From the NCBI RefSeq assembly GCF_016595235.1, contig NZ_JAENHL010000008.1, positions 664,390-728,389 of the forward strand: DNA of 64,000 nt, written 5' to 3'. This stretch comes from Taklimakanibacter albus (GTDB lineage: Bacteria; Pseudomonadota; Alphaproteobacteria; Rhizobiales; Aestuariivirgaceae). Positions within the stretch are counted from its first letter, which is position 1, and every line of letters begins with the position of its first letter. Made by a program: the position numbers and the translations under genes. The notes beneath the pieces were generated by a model. The model was not told the origin of the DNA and ran no database searches. It was given only the letters and a program-made list of their open reading frames with translations. Below, piece by piece: positions 52,274-61,121 of this stretch.

Positions 52274-53770
52274 TCATTGCCCCTTCCGGCCATAACCGGC
52301 GATGAGCAGATCGACGGCTTTGGTCCAGTCTTCATATGCACGTTGATAGGATACCGACGGCGAAATCGTTTCGCCGGGCCGCGGAATTTTCCGCAAGTCA
52401 TCGAGCGAGGCCCAGCAGCCCGATCCCAGGCCCGCCATGAGCGCGCAGCCGAAGGGCGTCATCGCATCGGACGCAGAGACGAACAGCGGCGTGCCCAGCA
52501 CGCTCGCCTGCAATTGCGTGAAATAGGCCGAGCGCGTCATGCTGCCATCGGCCTTCACCATCGGCAGCGTTTCGCCGCCGCTCAGACGATCGAGCACGGC
52601 GCGGATCTGATAGCAGACGGCCTCGAGGCCGGCATGGGCGATCTGGCCATTGCCCGTCGCTTCGCTCAAGCCCAGGATCGCGGCGCGCACATCCGGCTGC
52701 CACCAGGGCGACGCGAGCCCCTGGAAAGCCGGCACCAGAAGAACCTCGCCACTCGTGCCGGCCTTCTCGGCCAAGGCAGCCACCGCGGCGCCACGGCCCT
52801 CGATCGAGAGACGCTCGCTCAGCCAGTCGAGGATCTTGCCGGCATACATCACGAAGCCTTCATAGGCGTAGCAGGTCCGCTCGGTCTGCCAGGCGATGGT
52901 GCGGATGATGCCGTCGCCGCCAAGCTTCGGCGGCGCCGTTCCGGCATTCATCCAGAGGAAAGCGCCGGTGCCATAGGTCACTTTCAACTCGCGCGCCGCA
53001 AAGCAGCCATGGCCGAACAGAGCCGCCTGCTGGTCGCCCATCACGCCGCGGATCGGGATGGCGGCACCGAGCAATTCCACGCTGGCCGTTCCGAAATCAC
53101 CATCGGAGCGGCGCACATCCGGAAAACCACCGAGGTCGAGATCGAACAGCGCGCAGAGATCCTTGTCCCAGGCCAGCCGCTCGATATCGAACAGCATGGT
53201 GCGCGACGCATTGCCGGGCTCGGTCGCATAGGTTTTGCCCCGGCTCAACGCCGAGATGAGCCAGCTGTCGACGGTTCCCCAGCGCAGCCGCCCGTCGCTG
53301 AGGCCCTGCCAGATTTCGGGCCGATGGCGCTTCAGCCAATTGAGCTTGCCGGCGGTGAAAGTCGGATCGAGATCGAGGCCGGTGCGGGTGCGGATCAGAC
53401 GCAAAGTGTCATCGCTTCTCAGCCGCTCAAGTTCCTCGGCGCCGCGCCGGCACTGCCAGACGATGGCGGGCAAAACCGGATCACCTGTCCGCGCATCCCA
53501 TACCACCAAGGTCTCGGTCTGGTTGGCGATGCCGAGGGCCAGAACTTGCGATGGTTTGAGCGCCAGCCGGTCGAGCAATTCGCGGATGCAGGCGAGCACA
53601 TTGGCAACCATGGCGCTTGCGTCCTGCTCGACGAAGCCGGGCTCCGGCGCGGAGGTTGCGATCGGGCGCACCGCATCGGCCAGGATCACGCCTTTGGTGT
53701 CGAGCGCCACCACCTTGGTATTGGTCGTGCCCTGATCGATGCCAAGGATGATCTCGTGCGGGCGCGACAT
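52274..53770 (-). CDS. FGGY carbohydrate kinase, divergent glycerol kinase
   Basis: A 498-residue FGGY kinase most like GlpK: DQGTTNTK (12-19), IVWQCRR (103-109), DQQAALFG (246-253), and CCT-type YGTGAFLWMN. Compared with E. coli GlpK, two of four glycerol-contacting residues differ: Arg83 is replaced by Thr (NQTET, T85) and Tyr135 by Thr (DPTF, T137), while the Glu84 (E86) and Asp245 (D246) equivalents remain. The C-terminal VDGG is ADGS. Being next to glpD suggests glycerol, but a larger polyol is possible, so I give no symbol. Confidence 0.82.
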   Translation of the reverse strand: MSRPHEIILGIDQGTTNTKVVALDTKGVILADAVRPIATSAPEPGFVEQDASAMVANVLACIRELLDRLALKPSQVLALGIANQTETLVVWDARTGDPVLPAIVWQCRRGAEELERLRSDDTLRLIRTRTGLDLDPTFTAGKLNWLKRHRPEIWQGLSDGRLRWGTVDSWLISALSRGKTYATEPGNASRTMLFDIERLAWDKDLCALFDLDLGGFPDVRRSDGDFGTASVELLGAAIPIRGVMGDQQAALFGHGCFAARELKVTYGTGAFLWMNAGTAPPKLGGDGIIRTIAWQTERTCYAYEGFVMYAGKILDWLSERLSIEGRGAAVAALAEKAGTSGEVLLVPAFQGLASPWWQPDVRAAILGLSEATGNGQIAHAGLEAVCYQIRAVLDRLSGGETLPMVKADGSMTRSAYFTQLQASVLGTPLFVSASDAMTPFGCALMAGLGSGCWASLDDLRKIPRPGETISPSVSYQRAYEDWTKAVDLLIAGYGRKGQ

Positions 53771-53927
53771 GGGTGTTTCGAAGCGGTCCTAACGGCAGGC
53801 GGGGCCGGCACATTGCCATGGCAGGCGCAAAAGCAAAACCGGAAATACGAGCCATGCAGCAGCGGCATTGCAGATCGCAGCGGCAGCCCCCATCTTCACA
53901 GTCCCGCCCGCGCCCCTAGGTTTCCCC

Positions 53928-54926
53928 ATGATCGCCTATTCCATGCTCGACCTCGCGCCCATCGCCGAAGGGGCCAAAGCCGCCGACGCGTTGCGTAACT
54001 CGCTCGATCTGGCGCGCCACGCCGAGAACCTGGGCTACAAACGCTTCTGGCTCGCCGAGCATCACAATATGACCGGCATCGCAAGTGCTGCGACAGCGGT
54101 GGTGATCGGTTATGTGGCGGGCGGCACCAAGACCATCCGCGTCGGCTCGGCCGGCGTCATGCTGCCCAATCACGCGCCTTTGGTGATCGCCGAGCAGTTC
54201 GGCACGCTCGAATCCCTTTACCCGGGCCGTATCGATCTGGGCCTCGGCCGCGCCCCCGGCACCGACATGCTGACAACCCGGGCGCTGCGGCGTGATCCCA
54301 CCACCGCCGCCGATCAGTTCCCGCAGGACGTCGTCGAGTTGCAGATCTATTTCGACGACCCGGATCCCGGCCAGAAGATCCGCGCCGTGCCGGGCGCCGG
54401 TCTGAAAGTACCGCTGTGGATCTTAGGGTCGAGCCTGTTCGGCGCGCAGCTCGCGGCCCATCTGGGACTTCCCTTCGCCTTCGCCTCGCATTTCGCGCCC
54501 GACGCGCTGATGCAGGCGATCACCATCTATCGCGAGCGCTTCCAGCCCTCACGGCAGCTTGACAAGCCCTATGTGGCGGCGGCCGCCAATATCATCGCGG
54601 CGGACAGCGATGCTGAAGCCCGGCGCATCTTCACCTCATTGCAGCAGGCCTTCATCCGCTTGCGGCGCGGCCAGCCCGGGCAATTGCCGCCGCCCATCGA
54701 CGACATCGACAGCTTCGCCAATCCGCTGGAGAAGTCGAATGTCGATCACTCGCTCGTCTATTCCTTCGTCGGCGCCCGCGACAAGGTGAAAAGCGGCATC
54801 GAAGGTTTTCTCGAGCAGACCCAGATCGACGAGCTCATCGTCACCGGTCATATCTTCGATCACCAGGCGCGCTTGCGCTCGCTCGAAATCGCCGCCGACA
54901 TCCTCAAGGGTCTCGTCAAATCCTGA
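53928..54926 (+). CDS. LLM-class flavin-dependent oxidoreductase (YhbW-like)
   Basis: A 332-residue luciferase-like monooxygenase, close to E. coli YhbW in length and motifs: [12 protein letters not shown] at the N terminus, [17 protein letters not shown] (about 42-58), [24 protein letters not shown] (about 98-111) and [12 protein letters not shown] near the end. Such proteins use reduced FMN or F420-like flavins; the substrate of this group is unknown. ATG 53928 is chosen since the 20 codons before it (from 53868) do not resemble the family. It is divergent from the kinase gene. Confidence 0.88.
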   Translation: MIAYSMLDLAPIAEGAKAADALRNSLDLARHAENLGYKRFWLAEHHNMTGIASAATAVVIGYVAGGTKTIRVGSAGVMLPNHAPLVIAEQFGTLESLYPGRIDLGLGRAPGTDMLTTRALRRDPTTAADQFPQDVVELQIYFDDPDPGQKIRAVPGAGLKVPLWILGSSLFGAQLAAHLGLPFAFASHFAPDALMQAITIYRERFQPSRQLDKPYVAAAANIIAADSDAEARRIFTSLQQAFIRLRRGQPGQLPPPIDDIDSFANPLEKSNVDHSLVYSFVGARDKVKSGIEGFLEQTQIDELIVTGHIFDHQARLRSLEIAADILKGLVKS

Positions 54927-54966
54927 GTATTTTCAGGAATTTGAGTCGGGTTTTTAATAAAATGAT

Positions 54967-56274
54967 TCACCAGCCGGTGAAGGGCGCGATCGTCTGATCG
55001 CTGACAACGCCCGCTTCAACATCGGCAAGGCTCCGGTCGAGAATCTGCAGCGCCTCATCGACATCCGGCTTGGTCAGGACGAGCGGCGGCGTGAGCTCCA
55101 GCACATTCGACTCGAGCCCGACATAATAGAGAACGAGCCCCAGCTCGAAGGCGCGGTAAACGGTCTTGGCCGCATAACGCCGGGTGCGGTCGGGATCGAG
55201 CTCGATGCCGATAGCGAGGCCACGGCCGCGCACTTCGCGGATCGTCCTGTGGTGCTGGTGCAGGCGCTCGAGACCGTCGAGGAAATAGCTGCCGACGGTG
55301 GCGGCATTATCGGCCAGCCGGTCGCGCTTGATCGTGTCGAGGACCGCGAGGCCGGCCGCCGCCGAGACCGGATTGCCATGCAAAGTCTGCATCGCGAAGG
55401 ATGACGCGAAATCGAGAATGCGGGCCGGCGCCACCGCCGCGGCGAGCGGCAGGCCACCACCCAGTCCCTTGCCGAAGCAGACGATGTCGGGAACAAAATC
55501 GTCATGTGCATAGGCATGCAGTTTGCCGGTGCGGGCGAGGCCGACCTTCACCTCATCGCTGACGATCAGGATGCCGTAGCGCCGGCACAGTGCCGTGAGC
55601 TCTTTCAGGAAGCCCGGCGGCGGCACGATCATGCCGCCATCGGACTGGATCGGCTCGATGAAAAGCGCCGCCACCTGCTCGCCCGGACAGGTCGTCTTGA
55701 GCAGATGCTCGACGAGCTCGAGCACACGGCCGCCGGTCGCGTCGCCCATGAAGGGCCGTGACTCGGCCGGATAGGGAATGAGGGTCAGGCCGGCATGGCG
55801 CGCCGCATGGGTCTGCACGCTGTGGCCCGAAATCGCCATCGAGGCCGCCGTGCCGCCATGATAGGCACCGGCGAAAGCGAGAATGCGCGAGCGCCCGGTC
55901 GCCGCGGTCACCGCCCGGAACATCGCCTCATTGGCGTCCGATCCCGAATGGCCGAGCCACACTTTGGCGCCTTCGATTTCCGGCACCGTGGCGAGCAGGC
56001 TTTCCGCCAGCTCCACCGCCGGCAGATTGGCCGAGGAGAGCACGCTGGCGCCCGCCGGATTGGCGACCGCGCGGGCCACCGCTTCGACCAGCGCCGGATG
56101 ACCGTAGCCCAGACCCGCAGCGCCCCAGGCGGCGGAGAGATCGAGCAGCGAGCGTCCCGACTGGTCGATGACCCGCGTCCCTGCCCCGCCCGTCAGAGCG
56201 GAAGGGAAGAAACGCAGCTTCTGCAAATTGCCGATCGCCGCCTCATCTCTGGCGTAGAGATCATTGGCGGTCAT
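54967..56274 (-). CDS. Class III aminotransferase
   Basis: A 435-residue fold-type I PLP aminotransferase: SGSDANEAM (111-119), AYHGGT (137-142), EPIQ (207-210), D240 in SDEV, and Schiff-base K269 in CFGKGLGGGLPL. The usual DEVQ reads DEVK here; the Gln normally stacks near the PLP ring, so K243 is a notable change. Class III enzymes move amino groups from omega-amino acids, diamines or glutamate semialdehyde. It is the last gene of the liv-type operon (ATGA overlap with the permease), so its substrate is probably what that transporter imports or a product of it. Confidence 0.87.
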   Translation of the reverse strand: MTANDLYARDEAAIGNLQKLRFFPSALTGGAGTRVIDQSGRSLLDLSAAWGAAGLGYGHPALVEAVARAVANPAGASVLSSANLPAVELAESLLATVPEIEGAKVWLGHSGSDANEAMFRAVTAATGRSRILAFAGAYHGGTAASMAISGHSVQTHAARHAGLTLIPYPAESRPFMGDATGGRVLELVEHLLKTTCPGEQVAALFIEPIQSDGGMIVPPPGFLKELTALCRRYGILIVSDEVKVGLARTGKLHAYAHDDFVPDIVCFGKGLGGGLPLAAAVAPARILDFASSFAMQTLHGNPVSAAAGLAVLDTIKRDRLADNAATVGSYFLDGLERLHQHHRTIREVRGRGLAIGIELDPDRTRRYAAKTVYRAFELGLVLYYVGLESNVLELTPPLVLTKPDVDEALQILDRSLADVEAGVVSDQTIAPFTGW

Positions 56275-57158
56275 GAACGTTTGCCGGTCTGGGCGGGGAT
56301 CAGGCCTTCGGGCCGGAGCACGAGAATGAGGATGACGATGCCGAGCACGAAGGCATCGCGATAGGGCAGGATCGCGGCCGGCAGGAATGCCTGGCAGGCG
56401 ACTTCAAGGAAACCCAGCACGAAGCCGCCGGCGACCGCACCGGCGAGCCCGCCGAGGCCGCCGATGATCGCCGCGACAAACGCTTTCAGCACCGGTACGA
56501 AGCCCATCAGCGGATCGACCGAGCCCCTCTGCGCCACCCAGAGGAAAGCGGCGACGCCCGCCAGCACACCCGAGACGGCGAAGGCGACCGCCACCACGCG
56601 ATTGGCCGGAATGCCCATCAGCCGGACGACGGCGAAGTCCTGGGCGGCAGCGCGCATCGCGGTGCCGACCACCGTATGTTTGAGGAACAGCAGCAGGCCG
56701 CCGAGCGATACCGCGGTGGCAACGATCGACAGCAGCGGGATGACGCCGATATGGGCGAAGCCGAGGTCGATGCTGCCGGCCAATGCCGAGGGCATCGGCA
56801 CCGGCATGCCGCGCGCGCTGATGCCGTTCTGGAACAAGACACGCAGGATCACGCTCACCGCGAAGCTCGTCAGCAGGAGGCCGGTGACATCGGCGCGGCG
56901 CATCGGCCGGAAGGCGACCCGCTCGATGAGCAGCGCCATGGCGACGGCGGCGAAGATGGCGACGACGATGGCGATGGGGAGCCCCAGCGACACGCCGATG
57001 GCGAAGAAGAGCCCGTAGCCCGCCACCGTCATCAGCTCGCCATGGGCGAAATTGATCAGCCCGACGATCGAGAACACCACGGCGAGCCCCAGCGCCAGCA
57101 GCGCGTAGATGCCGCCGAGGCTGATGGCGTTGACGAGCTGCTGAATGAAGAATTCCAT
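56271..57158 (-). CDS. Branched-chain-type ABC transporter permease (LivH-like)
   Basis: A 295-residue inner-membrane permease of the LivH family with about eight helices and the patterns LALGLAVVFSIVGLINFAHGELM near 21-43 (partly quoted) and GLGGLAGAVAGGFVLG near 248. Despite the family name, these transporters also import amides, urea and other small amine compounds. It is separated from livF by a 104-base MITE-like element and coupled to the aminotransferase gene. Confidence 0.9.
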   Translation of the reverse strand: MEFFIQQLVNAISLGGIYALLALGLAVVFSIVGLINFAHGELMTVAGYGLFFAIGVSLGLPIAIVVAIFAAVAMALLIERVAFRPMRRADVTGLLLTSFAVSVILRVLFQNGISARGMPVPMPSALAGSIDLGFAHIGVIPLLSIVATAVSLGGLLLFLKHTVVGTAMRAAAQDFAVVRLMGIPANRVVAVAFAVSGVLAGVAAFLWVAQRGSVDPLMGFVPVLKAFVAAIIGGLGGLAGAVAGGFVLGFLEVACQAFLPAAILPYRDAFVLGIVILILVLRPEGLIPAQTGKRS

Positions 57159-57177
57159 CTGCGCCTTTTCCTAGCAA

Positions 57178-57281
57178 CCGTCATCCCGGCGAAAGCCGGG
57201 ACCCATAAAAGCCTCTCCACGCGAGCAGCCCTGCCCGCGTTGCATGAATTCGATGGGCCCCGACTTTCGTCGGGGTGACGG
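57178..57281. repeat. Complete MITE-like element (family B) with 29-base inverted ends
   Basis: The 29-base ends (57178-57206 and 57253-57281) are inverted copies with four mismatches. Each holds a hairpin, TCCCGG-CGAAAG-CCGGGA on the left and CCCCGA-CTTTCG-TCGGGG on the right. The inner 46 bases have no coding content and share CCACGCGAGCAGC with the truncated copy at 9632-9712. It sits inside an operon, between livF and livH. Confidence 0.85.
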
Positions 57282-57316
57282 AGAAAGATGGGAAAGACTT
57301 TTCACCCGTCTCCTCC

Positions 57317-58018
57317 TCACGCGGCCAGATACGCGGCGCGCACTTCGTCCGACTGCGCCAGCTCGCGGCCTTTGCCTTGCAGCGTGATGCGGCCGTTGAC
57401 CAGCACATAGCCGCGATCGGCGATGTCCAGCGCCCGCACCGCATTCTGCTCGACGAGCAAAATGGTAATGCCCTTCTGGCGCAGGCCGGCGATGAGGCGG
57501 AAGACCTCATCGACGATCTTGGGCGCCAGGCCCAGCGACGGCTCATCGAGCAGCAGCAGCCGCGGCTGCGACATCAAGGAGCGCGCAATGGCGAGCATCT
57601 GCTGCTCGCCGCCCGACAGAAGTCCGGCGCGCTGGCGGTAGCGCTCGCGCAATATGGGGAACAGCGTCAGCATCTCTTCGCGCGTGGCGTCGAGGCTTCC
57701 GCCCTTATGATGCATGGCGCCGCCGAGCAGCAGATTCTCGGCGACGGTGAGTGCGGGAAAGACGCGGCGCCCCTCCGGCGTCAAGGCGATGCTGCGCCGC
57801 GATATGTCTTCGGGGCGCAGGCCGATGAGGTTCTGGTTCTCGAAGCGGATCATGCCGGTCGCCGGTGCGAGCCCGGCGATGCCGGCCAGCGTCGAGGTCT
57901 TGCCGGCGCCATTGGCGCCGAGCAAGGTCACGATCTCGCCTTGCGCCACGGTGAAATCGAGGCCTTTCACGGCCTCGATCTGACCATAACGGACTTTGAG
58001 CCCTTCGACGCTCAGCAT
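57317..58018 (-). CDS. Branched-chain-type ABC transporter ATP-binding protein (LivF-like)
   Basis: A 233-residue ATPase: Walker A GANGAGKT (34-41), Q-loop region ALTPEGRRVFPALTV (78-92), LSGGEQQ (134-140), LLLLDEPSLGL. The ALTPEGR form of the Q-loop is typical of LivF. It works with the ATPase half of the LivM-LivG fusion protein to drive import. It starts nine bases after the binding-protein stop. Confidence 0.92.
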   Translation of the reverse strand: MLSVEGLKVRYGQIEAVKGLDFTVAQGEIVTLLGANGAGKTSTLAGIAGLAPATGMIRFENQNLIGLRPEDISRRSIALTPEGRRVFPALTVAENLLLGGAMHHKGGSLDATREEMLTLFPILRERYRQRAGLLSGGEQQMLAIARSLMSQPRLLLLDEPSLGLAPKIVDEVFRLIAGLRQKGITILLVEQNAVRALDIADRGYVLVNGRITLQGKGRELAQSDEVRAAYLAA

Positions 58019-58027
58019 GGTTTCGTC

Positions 58028-59179
58028 TCAGGGCGCCGGCACGTCGGCCGGGTTCGGCGTCGCGGTCTTCACCAGCGAGCGCGATCCGCCCTTCAGCTCG
58101 ACGAGGGCGATATCGCGCGACGGCATGCGGTCGGTGCCGGCATAGGTGATCTTGCCGGTAACGCCTTCGACATCCTTCAGATTGGCGACCGCATCGCGCA
58201 AGGCTTGCGGATCGAGCGAGCCCGCCGCTTTCACCGCCGCATCGATGATGAGGCCGATCTCATAACCATTGGCGATATAGACCGTGTCGAACGGCTTGCC
58301 GGTCTTCTCGGTGAACTTCTTGGCGAAGGCTTCGAGCGGCGTACCGGCCGACGGCAGGCCGGCCGAGGAGTGGATGACGCCGTCGACCACATCGCCGAGG
58401 CCCGCGACGGTCGGCGTGTCGATGCCGTCAGAGCCCAGCACCGGCGAGGTGACGCCGGCAGCGCGCAGCTGCTTGATGAAAGCCGGGAAGTCCGGCTCAT
58501 AGGCGGATGTCATGACGACGTCGGGCTGCGGGCTGAGGCTCTTGATCTTGGTGACCTCGGCGGCGAAGTCCTGCTGGCCCATCGAATAAGTGCCTTCGCC
58601 GGCGATCGTGCCGCCCTTCTTGGTGAAGACCTGCTGGAAATATTCCGGCAGCTTCAGCGTATAGGCCGAGTCCGGCGATTTGAGGATGTAAGCGGTCTTG
58701 TAGCCCTTCTCATGGGCGTAATCGGCGAGCACCGTCGCCTGCGCATTGTCGGCCGGATAGGTGCCGAACATGAAGTCGCCGACGGCGCTGGTGATGGTGG
58801 GCGTCGTGCCGCAGAAGGTGAAGGTCACGACCTTGGCCGGCTGGCTGATCTGGCCGGCGGCGATCGAGGGATCGGCGTCACAGGGCGTGATCAGGATGTT
58901 GATGCCCGAAGCGACGAGCTCCTGCGCCGCCTGCACCGTCGCCGCCGTGTCGGAGCGCGTGTCCTTCACGTCGAGCACGGCCTTGTATTTGCCACCGAAG
59001 CCGCCCGCCGCATTGATCTCGTCGACCGCCAGCTGAAGGCCGGCGAGCGAGGGCTGGTCGCCGAAGGCCAGGGTGCCGGTCTGCGCCGAAGCGAGGCCGA
59101 TCTTGAGGTCTTCCGCTTGCGCGGCGAAAGTCAGCGCGCCGAGCGCCGTCAGGCTAAGCAATGCCAATCGCAGTTTCAT
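58028..59179 (-). CDS. Branched-chain-type ABC transporter substrate-binding protein (LivK-like)
   Basis: A 383-residue periplasmic binding protein of peripheral-binding family 6, with a signal peptide ending near AAQA-ED (residue 22). The mature start (KIGLASAQTGTLAFGDQP) follows the family. A very strong GGGAGGAG lies before the ATG and is located inside the coding end of the fusion gene, which it overlaps by 26 bases. Two Cys residues (CDAD, CGTT; near 98 and 123) probably form the usual disulfide. The ligand may be an amino acid, amide or amine. Confidence 0.9.
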   Translation of the reverse strand: MKLRLALLSLTALGALTFAAQAEDLKIGLASAQTGTLAFGDQPSLAGLQLAVDEINAAGGFGGKYKAVLDVKDTRSDTAATVQAAQELVASGINILITPCDADPSIAAGQISQPAKVVTFTFCGTTPTITSAVGDFMFGTYPADNAQATVLADYAHEKGYKTAYILKSPDSAYTLKLPEYFQQVFTKKGGTIAGEGTYSMGQQDFAAEVTKIKSLSPQPDVVMTSAYEPDFPAFIKQLRAAGVTSPVLGSDGIDTPTVAGLGDVVDGVIHSSAGLPSAGTPLEAFAKKFTEKTGKPFDTVYIANGYEIGLIIDAAVKAAGSLDPQALRDAVANLKDVEGVTGKITYAGTDRMPSRDIALVELKGGSRSLVKTATPNPADVPAP

Positions 59180-61010
59180 TTTTTACTCCTCCCGTTGATG
59201 GTGTGGGTGCGATGATTTCCGTCTCGGGCGCCGCCCCGATATAAGCTTCGATGACCTTGGGATCGCGGCGGATGGCGGCGGGCGCGCCTTCGGCGATCTT
59301 CTGGCCCTTGTTGATGACCACGATGTGGTCGCAGAGCCGCATGATGAGATGCATATCGTGCTCGATGACCAGCAGGCCCAGATCGAAATCATGGCGGATG
59401 CGGTCGAGCATCGATTTGAGCGCTTCGGTCTCGACCGGGTTCATGCCGGCGGCCGGCTCGTCGAGCAGCAGATAACGCGGCTTCAGTGCCAGAGCCCGGG
59501 CGATCTCGAGGCGACGGCGCTCGCCATAGGCCAAGGTGCCGGCGAGGCGCTGCGCTTCCTTGCCGAGATCGAGCCGGACCAGCAGCGTCTCGGCGGCATT
59601 GCGCGCCGCGCTTAGATTGCTTTCGATGGTGAGAGCGGCGACGGTCACATTCTCGAGCACCGTCATGCGGTCGAACAGCTTGATCGCCTGGAAGGTGCGG
59701 CCGAGGCCGGCCTTGGCGATGAGATGCGGCGCACGGCCGACCATGTTCTCGCCGTCGATCATCACCGTGCCGCGATCCGGCTTGAGCTGACCGCAGATCA
59801 GATTGACCAGCGTCGTCTTGCCGGCGCCATTGGGGCCGATGAGGCCGGTCACCTTGCCGCGCGCGATGGTGAAGGAAAGATCGTCACAGGCCTGCAGGCC
59901 GCCGAAACGCTTGGAGAGAGTCGTCACCGTCAGGCTCTTGTCGCTCGAGGCGGGCTTCGCCGGCGTTTCGGCAGGTGCCAACGCGACCAGCGCCTTGAGC
60001 TTAGGCCCCAGCTCCTGCAGGCCGACGATGCCGAGCGGCCGCCGCCAGATGGTGAGCAGCAGGGCCATGCCGAGGCCCAATTGCGTCAGGCCGAAGATCA
60101 CCGGAATATGGACGAAGCCCAGATCGATGCCGCCTTCCGCCAGCCGCAGGATCTGGATCACCGCGGTGATGAGCGCGGTGCCGACAATGGCGCCGGTGAC
60201 GGTGAGCATGCCGCCGACGATCAGCATGGCGATGAGGAGGAAGGTGAGATCGAAATAAAAGTCCTTGGGCGAGAAGGCGCCGAGGAAATGCCCGTAAAGG
60301 GCGCCCGCCAGGGCGCCGAGCACCGCGCTCAAGATCCAGCCGGCATAACGCACCTGGAACAGCGATACGCCGCAGGCCTGGGCCGCCACGTCGTTCTCCC
60401 GCGTCGCGCGCAGGCGCAGCCCCGGCCCCGTATCGCGGAAGAGGCGCGCAATGAGGATGAAAGCCATGGCGAAGATCAACGCCGTCAGCAAAGTGGTGAG
60501 GCGCGGCACGCCGTAGAAGGTCTGGCTGCCACGGGTGATCTCGCGGGCGCCATTCAGAATCACATGGACGATGATGAGGAGCGCCAGGGTGGCGATCGAG
60601 GCGGAAGAGCCGCCGAGCCGCGCTACCGGCACGCCGGTGATCAACCCCGCGATCAGGCCCGCCGCGGCGACCGCCAGCACGGCGATGACGATGCCCGTTT
60701 CATGGCCCGCCAGGAAGGCCGGCAGTTGCGGCAAGGCCGATACCTGCAGCGCTTTCGGCATGGTAAGGATGCCCGAAACATAGGCCCCGATACCCATGAA
60801 AGCGGCATGGCCGAAGGAGGTGATCCCCGATCCGCCGGTGAAAACCGAGATCGACAGGACGGCGCAGAGATAGATGAGGAAAAGCGTGGCGATGCGCTCG
60901 CCATTGGCGCCGAAGGCAAAACCGGTGACCAGCGCCGCGACGGCGACGATAGCGGCGAGCATCAGCCCGCTGATCAAAGATTCCCGCGATACGCCGAGAC
61001 CACCCAACAC
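59154..61010 (-). CDS. Fused permease-ATPase of a branched-chain-type transporter (LivM-LivG)
   Basis: A 618-residue fusion of two parts that are usually separate. Residues 1-330 are a LivM-type permease with about ten helices (SFGHAAFMGIGAYVSG near 65-80); a 30-residue Ala/Pro/Lys-rich linker (about 336-360) leads to a LivG-type ATPase (Walker A GPNGAGKTT 392-400, signature LAYGERRRLE 494-503, Walker B YLLLDEPAAGMNP 513-525). The start is GTG 61010 with AGGAC before it. It is the first gene of the operon. The fusion fixes the permease:ATPase ratio at 1:1. Confidence 0.9.
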   Translation of the reverse strand: MLGGLGVSRESLISGLMLAAIVAVAALVTGFAFGANGERIATLFLIYLCAVLSISVFTGGSGITSFGHAAFMGIGAYVSGILTMPKALQVSALPQLPAFLAGHETGIVIAVLAVAAAGLIAGLITGVPVARLGGSSASIATLALLIIVHVILNGAREITRGSQTFYGVPRLTTLLTALIFAMAFILIARLFRDTGPGLRLRATRENDVAAQACGVSLFQVRYAGWILSAVLGALAGALYGHFLGAFSPKDFYFDLTFLLIAMLIVGGMLTVTGAIVGTALITAVIQILRLAEGGIDLGFVHIPVIFGLTQLGLGMALLLTIWRRPLGIVGLQELGPKLKALVALAPAETPAKPASSDKSLTVTTLSKRFGGLQACDDLSFTIARGKVTGLIGPNGAGKTTLVNLICGQLKPDRGTVMIDGENMVGRAPHLIAKAGLGRTFQAIKLFDRMTVLENVTVAALTIESNLSAARNAAETLLVRLDLGKEAQRLAGTLAYGERRRLEIARALALKPRYLLLDEPAAGMNPVETEALKSMLDRIRHDFDLGLLVIEHDMHLIMRLCDHIVVINKGQKIAEGAPAAIRRDPKVIEAYIGAAPETEIIAPTPSTGGVKNETAIGIA

Positions 61011-61036
61011 GTCCTGCCCTGTCCTGTTTTTCTTTC

Positions 61037-61064
61037 AGGCTAGCAAACCGGGGGACGGCGTCAA
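61037..61064 (-). promoter_or_regulatory. Promoter of the liv-type operon
   Basis: On the minus strand TTGACG (61064-61059), a 16-base spacer and TAGCCT (61042-61037), ending 26 bases before the GTG start of the fusion gene. The fit to sigma-70 is fair. The inverted repeat at 61073-61103 lies just upstream of the -35. Confidence 0.45.
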
Positions 61065-61072
61065 TTAAATTT

Positions 61073-61103
61073 TACAGATTGCCTATTTTCCGTTCATTCT
61101 GTA
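61073..61103. promoter_or_regulatory. Inverted repeat between the liv-type operon and rpiR, candidate RpiR site
   Basis: TACAGA (61073-61078) and TCTGTA (61098-61103) are perfect inverted six-base arms, 25 bases apart centre to centre, in an AT-rich patch. The position suits control of both the divergent operon and the regulator gene. The arms are short, so chance is possible. Confidence 0.35.
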
Positions 61104-61121
61104 TTTTTTTCTTCAGAAGGC

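Noticed and set aside
53814-53823. Ten-base palindrome TGCCATGGCA upstream of the kinase gene
   Set aside because: Too short and built around a common NcoI-type hexamer; expected by chance in GC-rich DNA.
50729-53998. Open frame of more than 1000 codons on the plus strand
   Set aside because: It is antisense to glpD and the glycerol kinase gene, both with full family motifs. GC-rich third positions keep the opposite strand open; the translation is His/Arg-rich and resembles no family.
54920-54957. Possible terminator after the flavin monooxygenase gene
   Set aside because: TCCTGA...TCAGGA can pair, but the stem has only six base pairs and the T-run (GGGTTTTT) starts more than ten bases later.
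57275-59215. 646-codon plus-strand open frame
   Set aside because: Antisense to livF and livK, which carry Walker motifs and a signal peptide.
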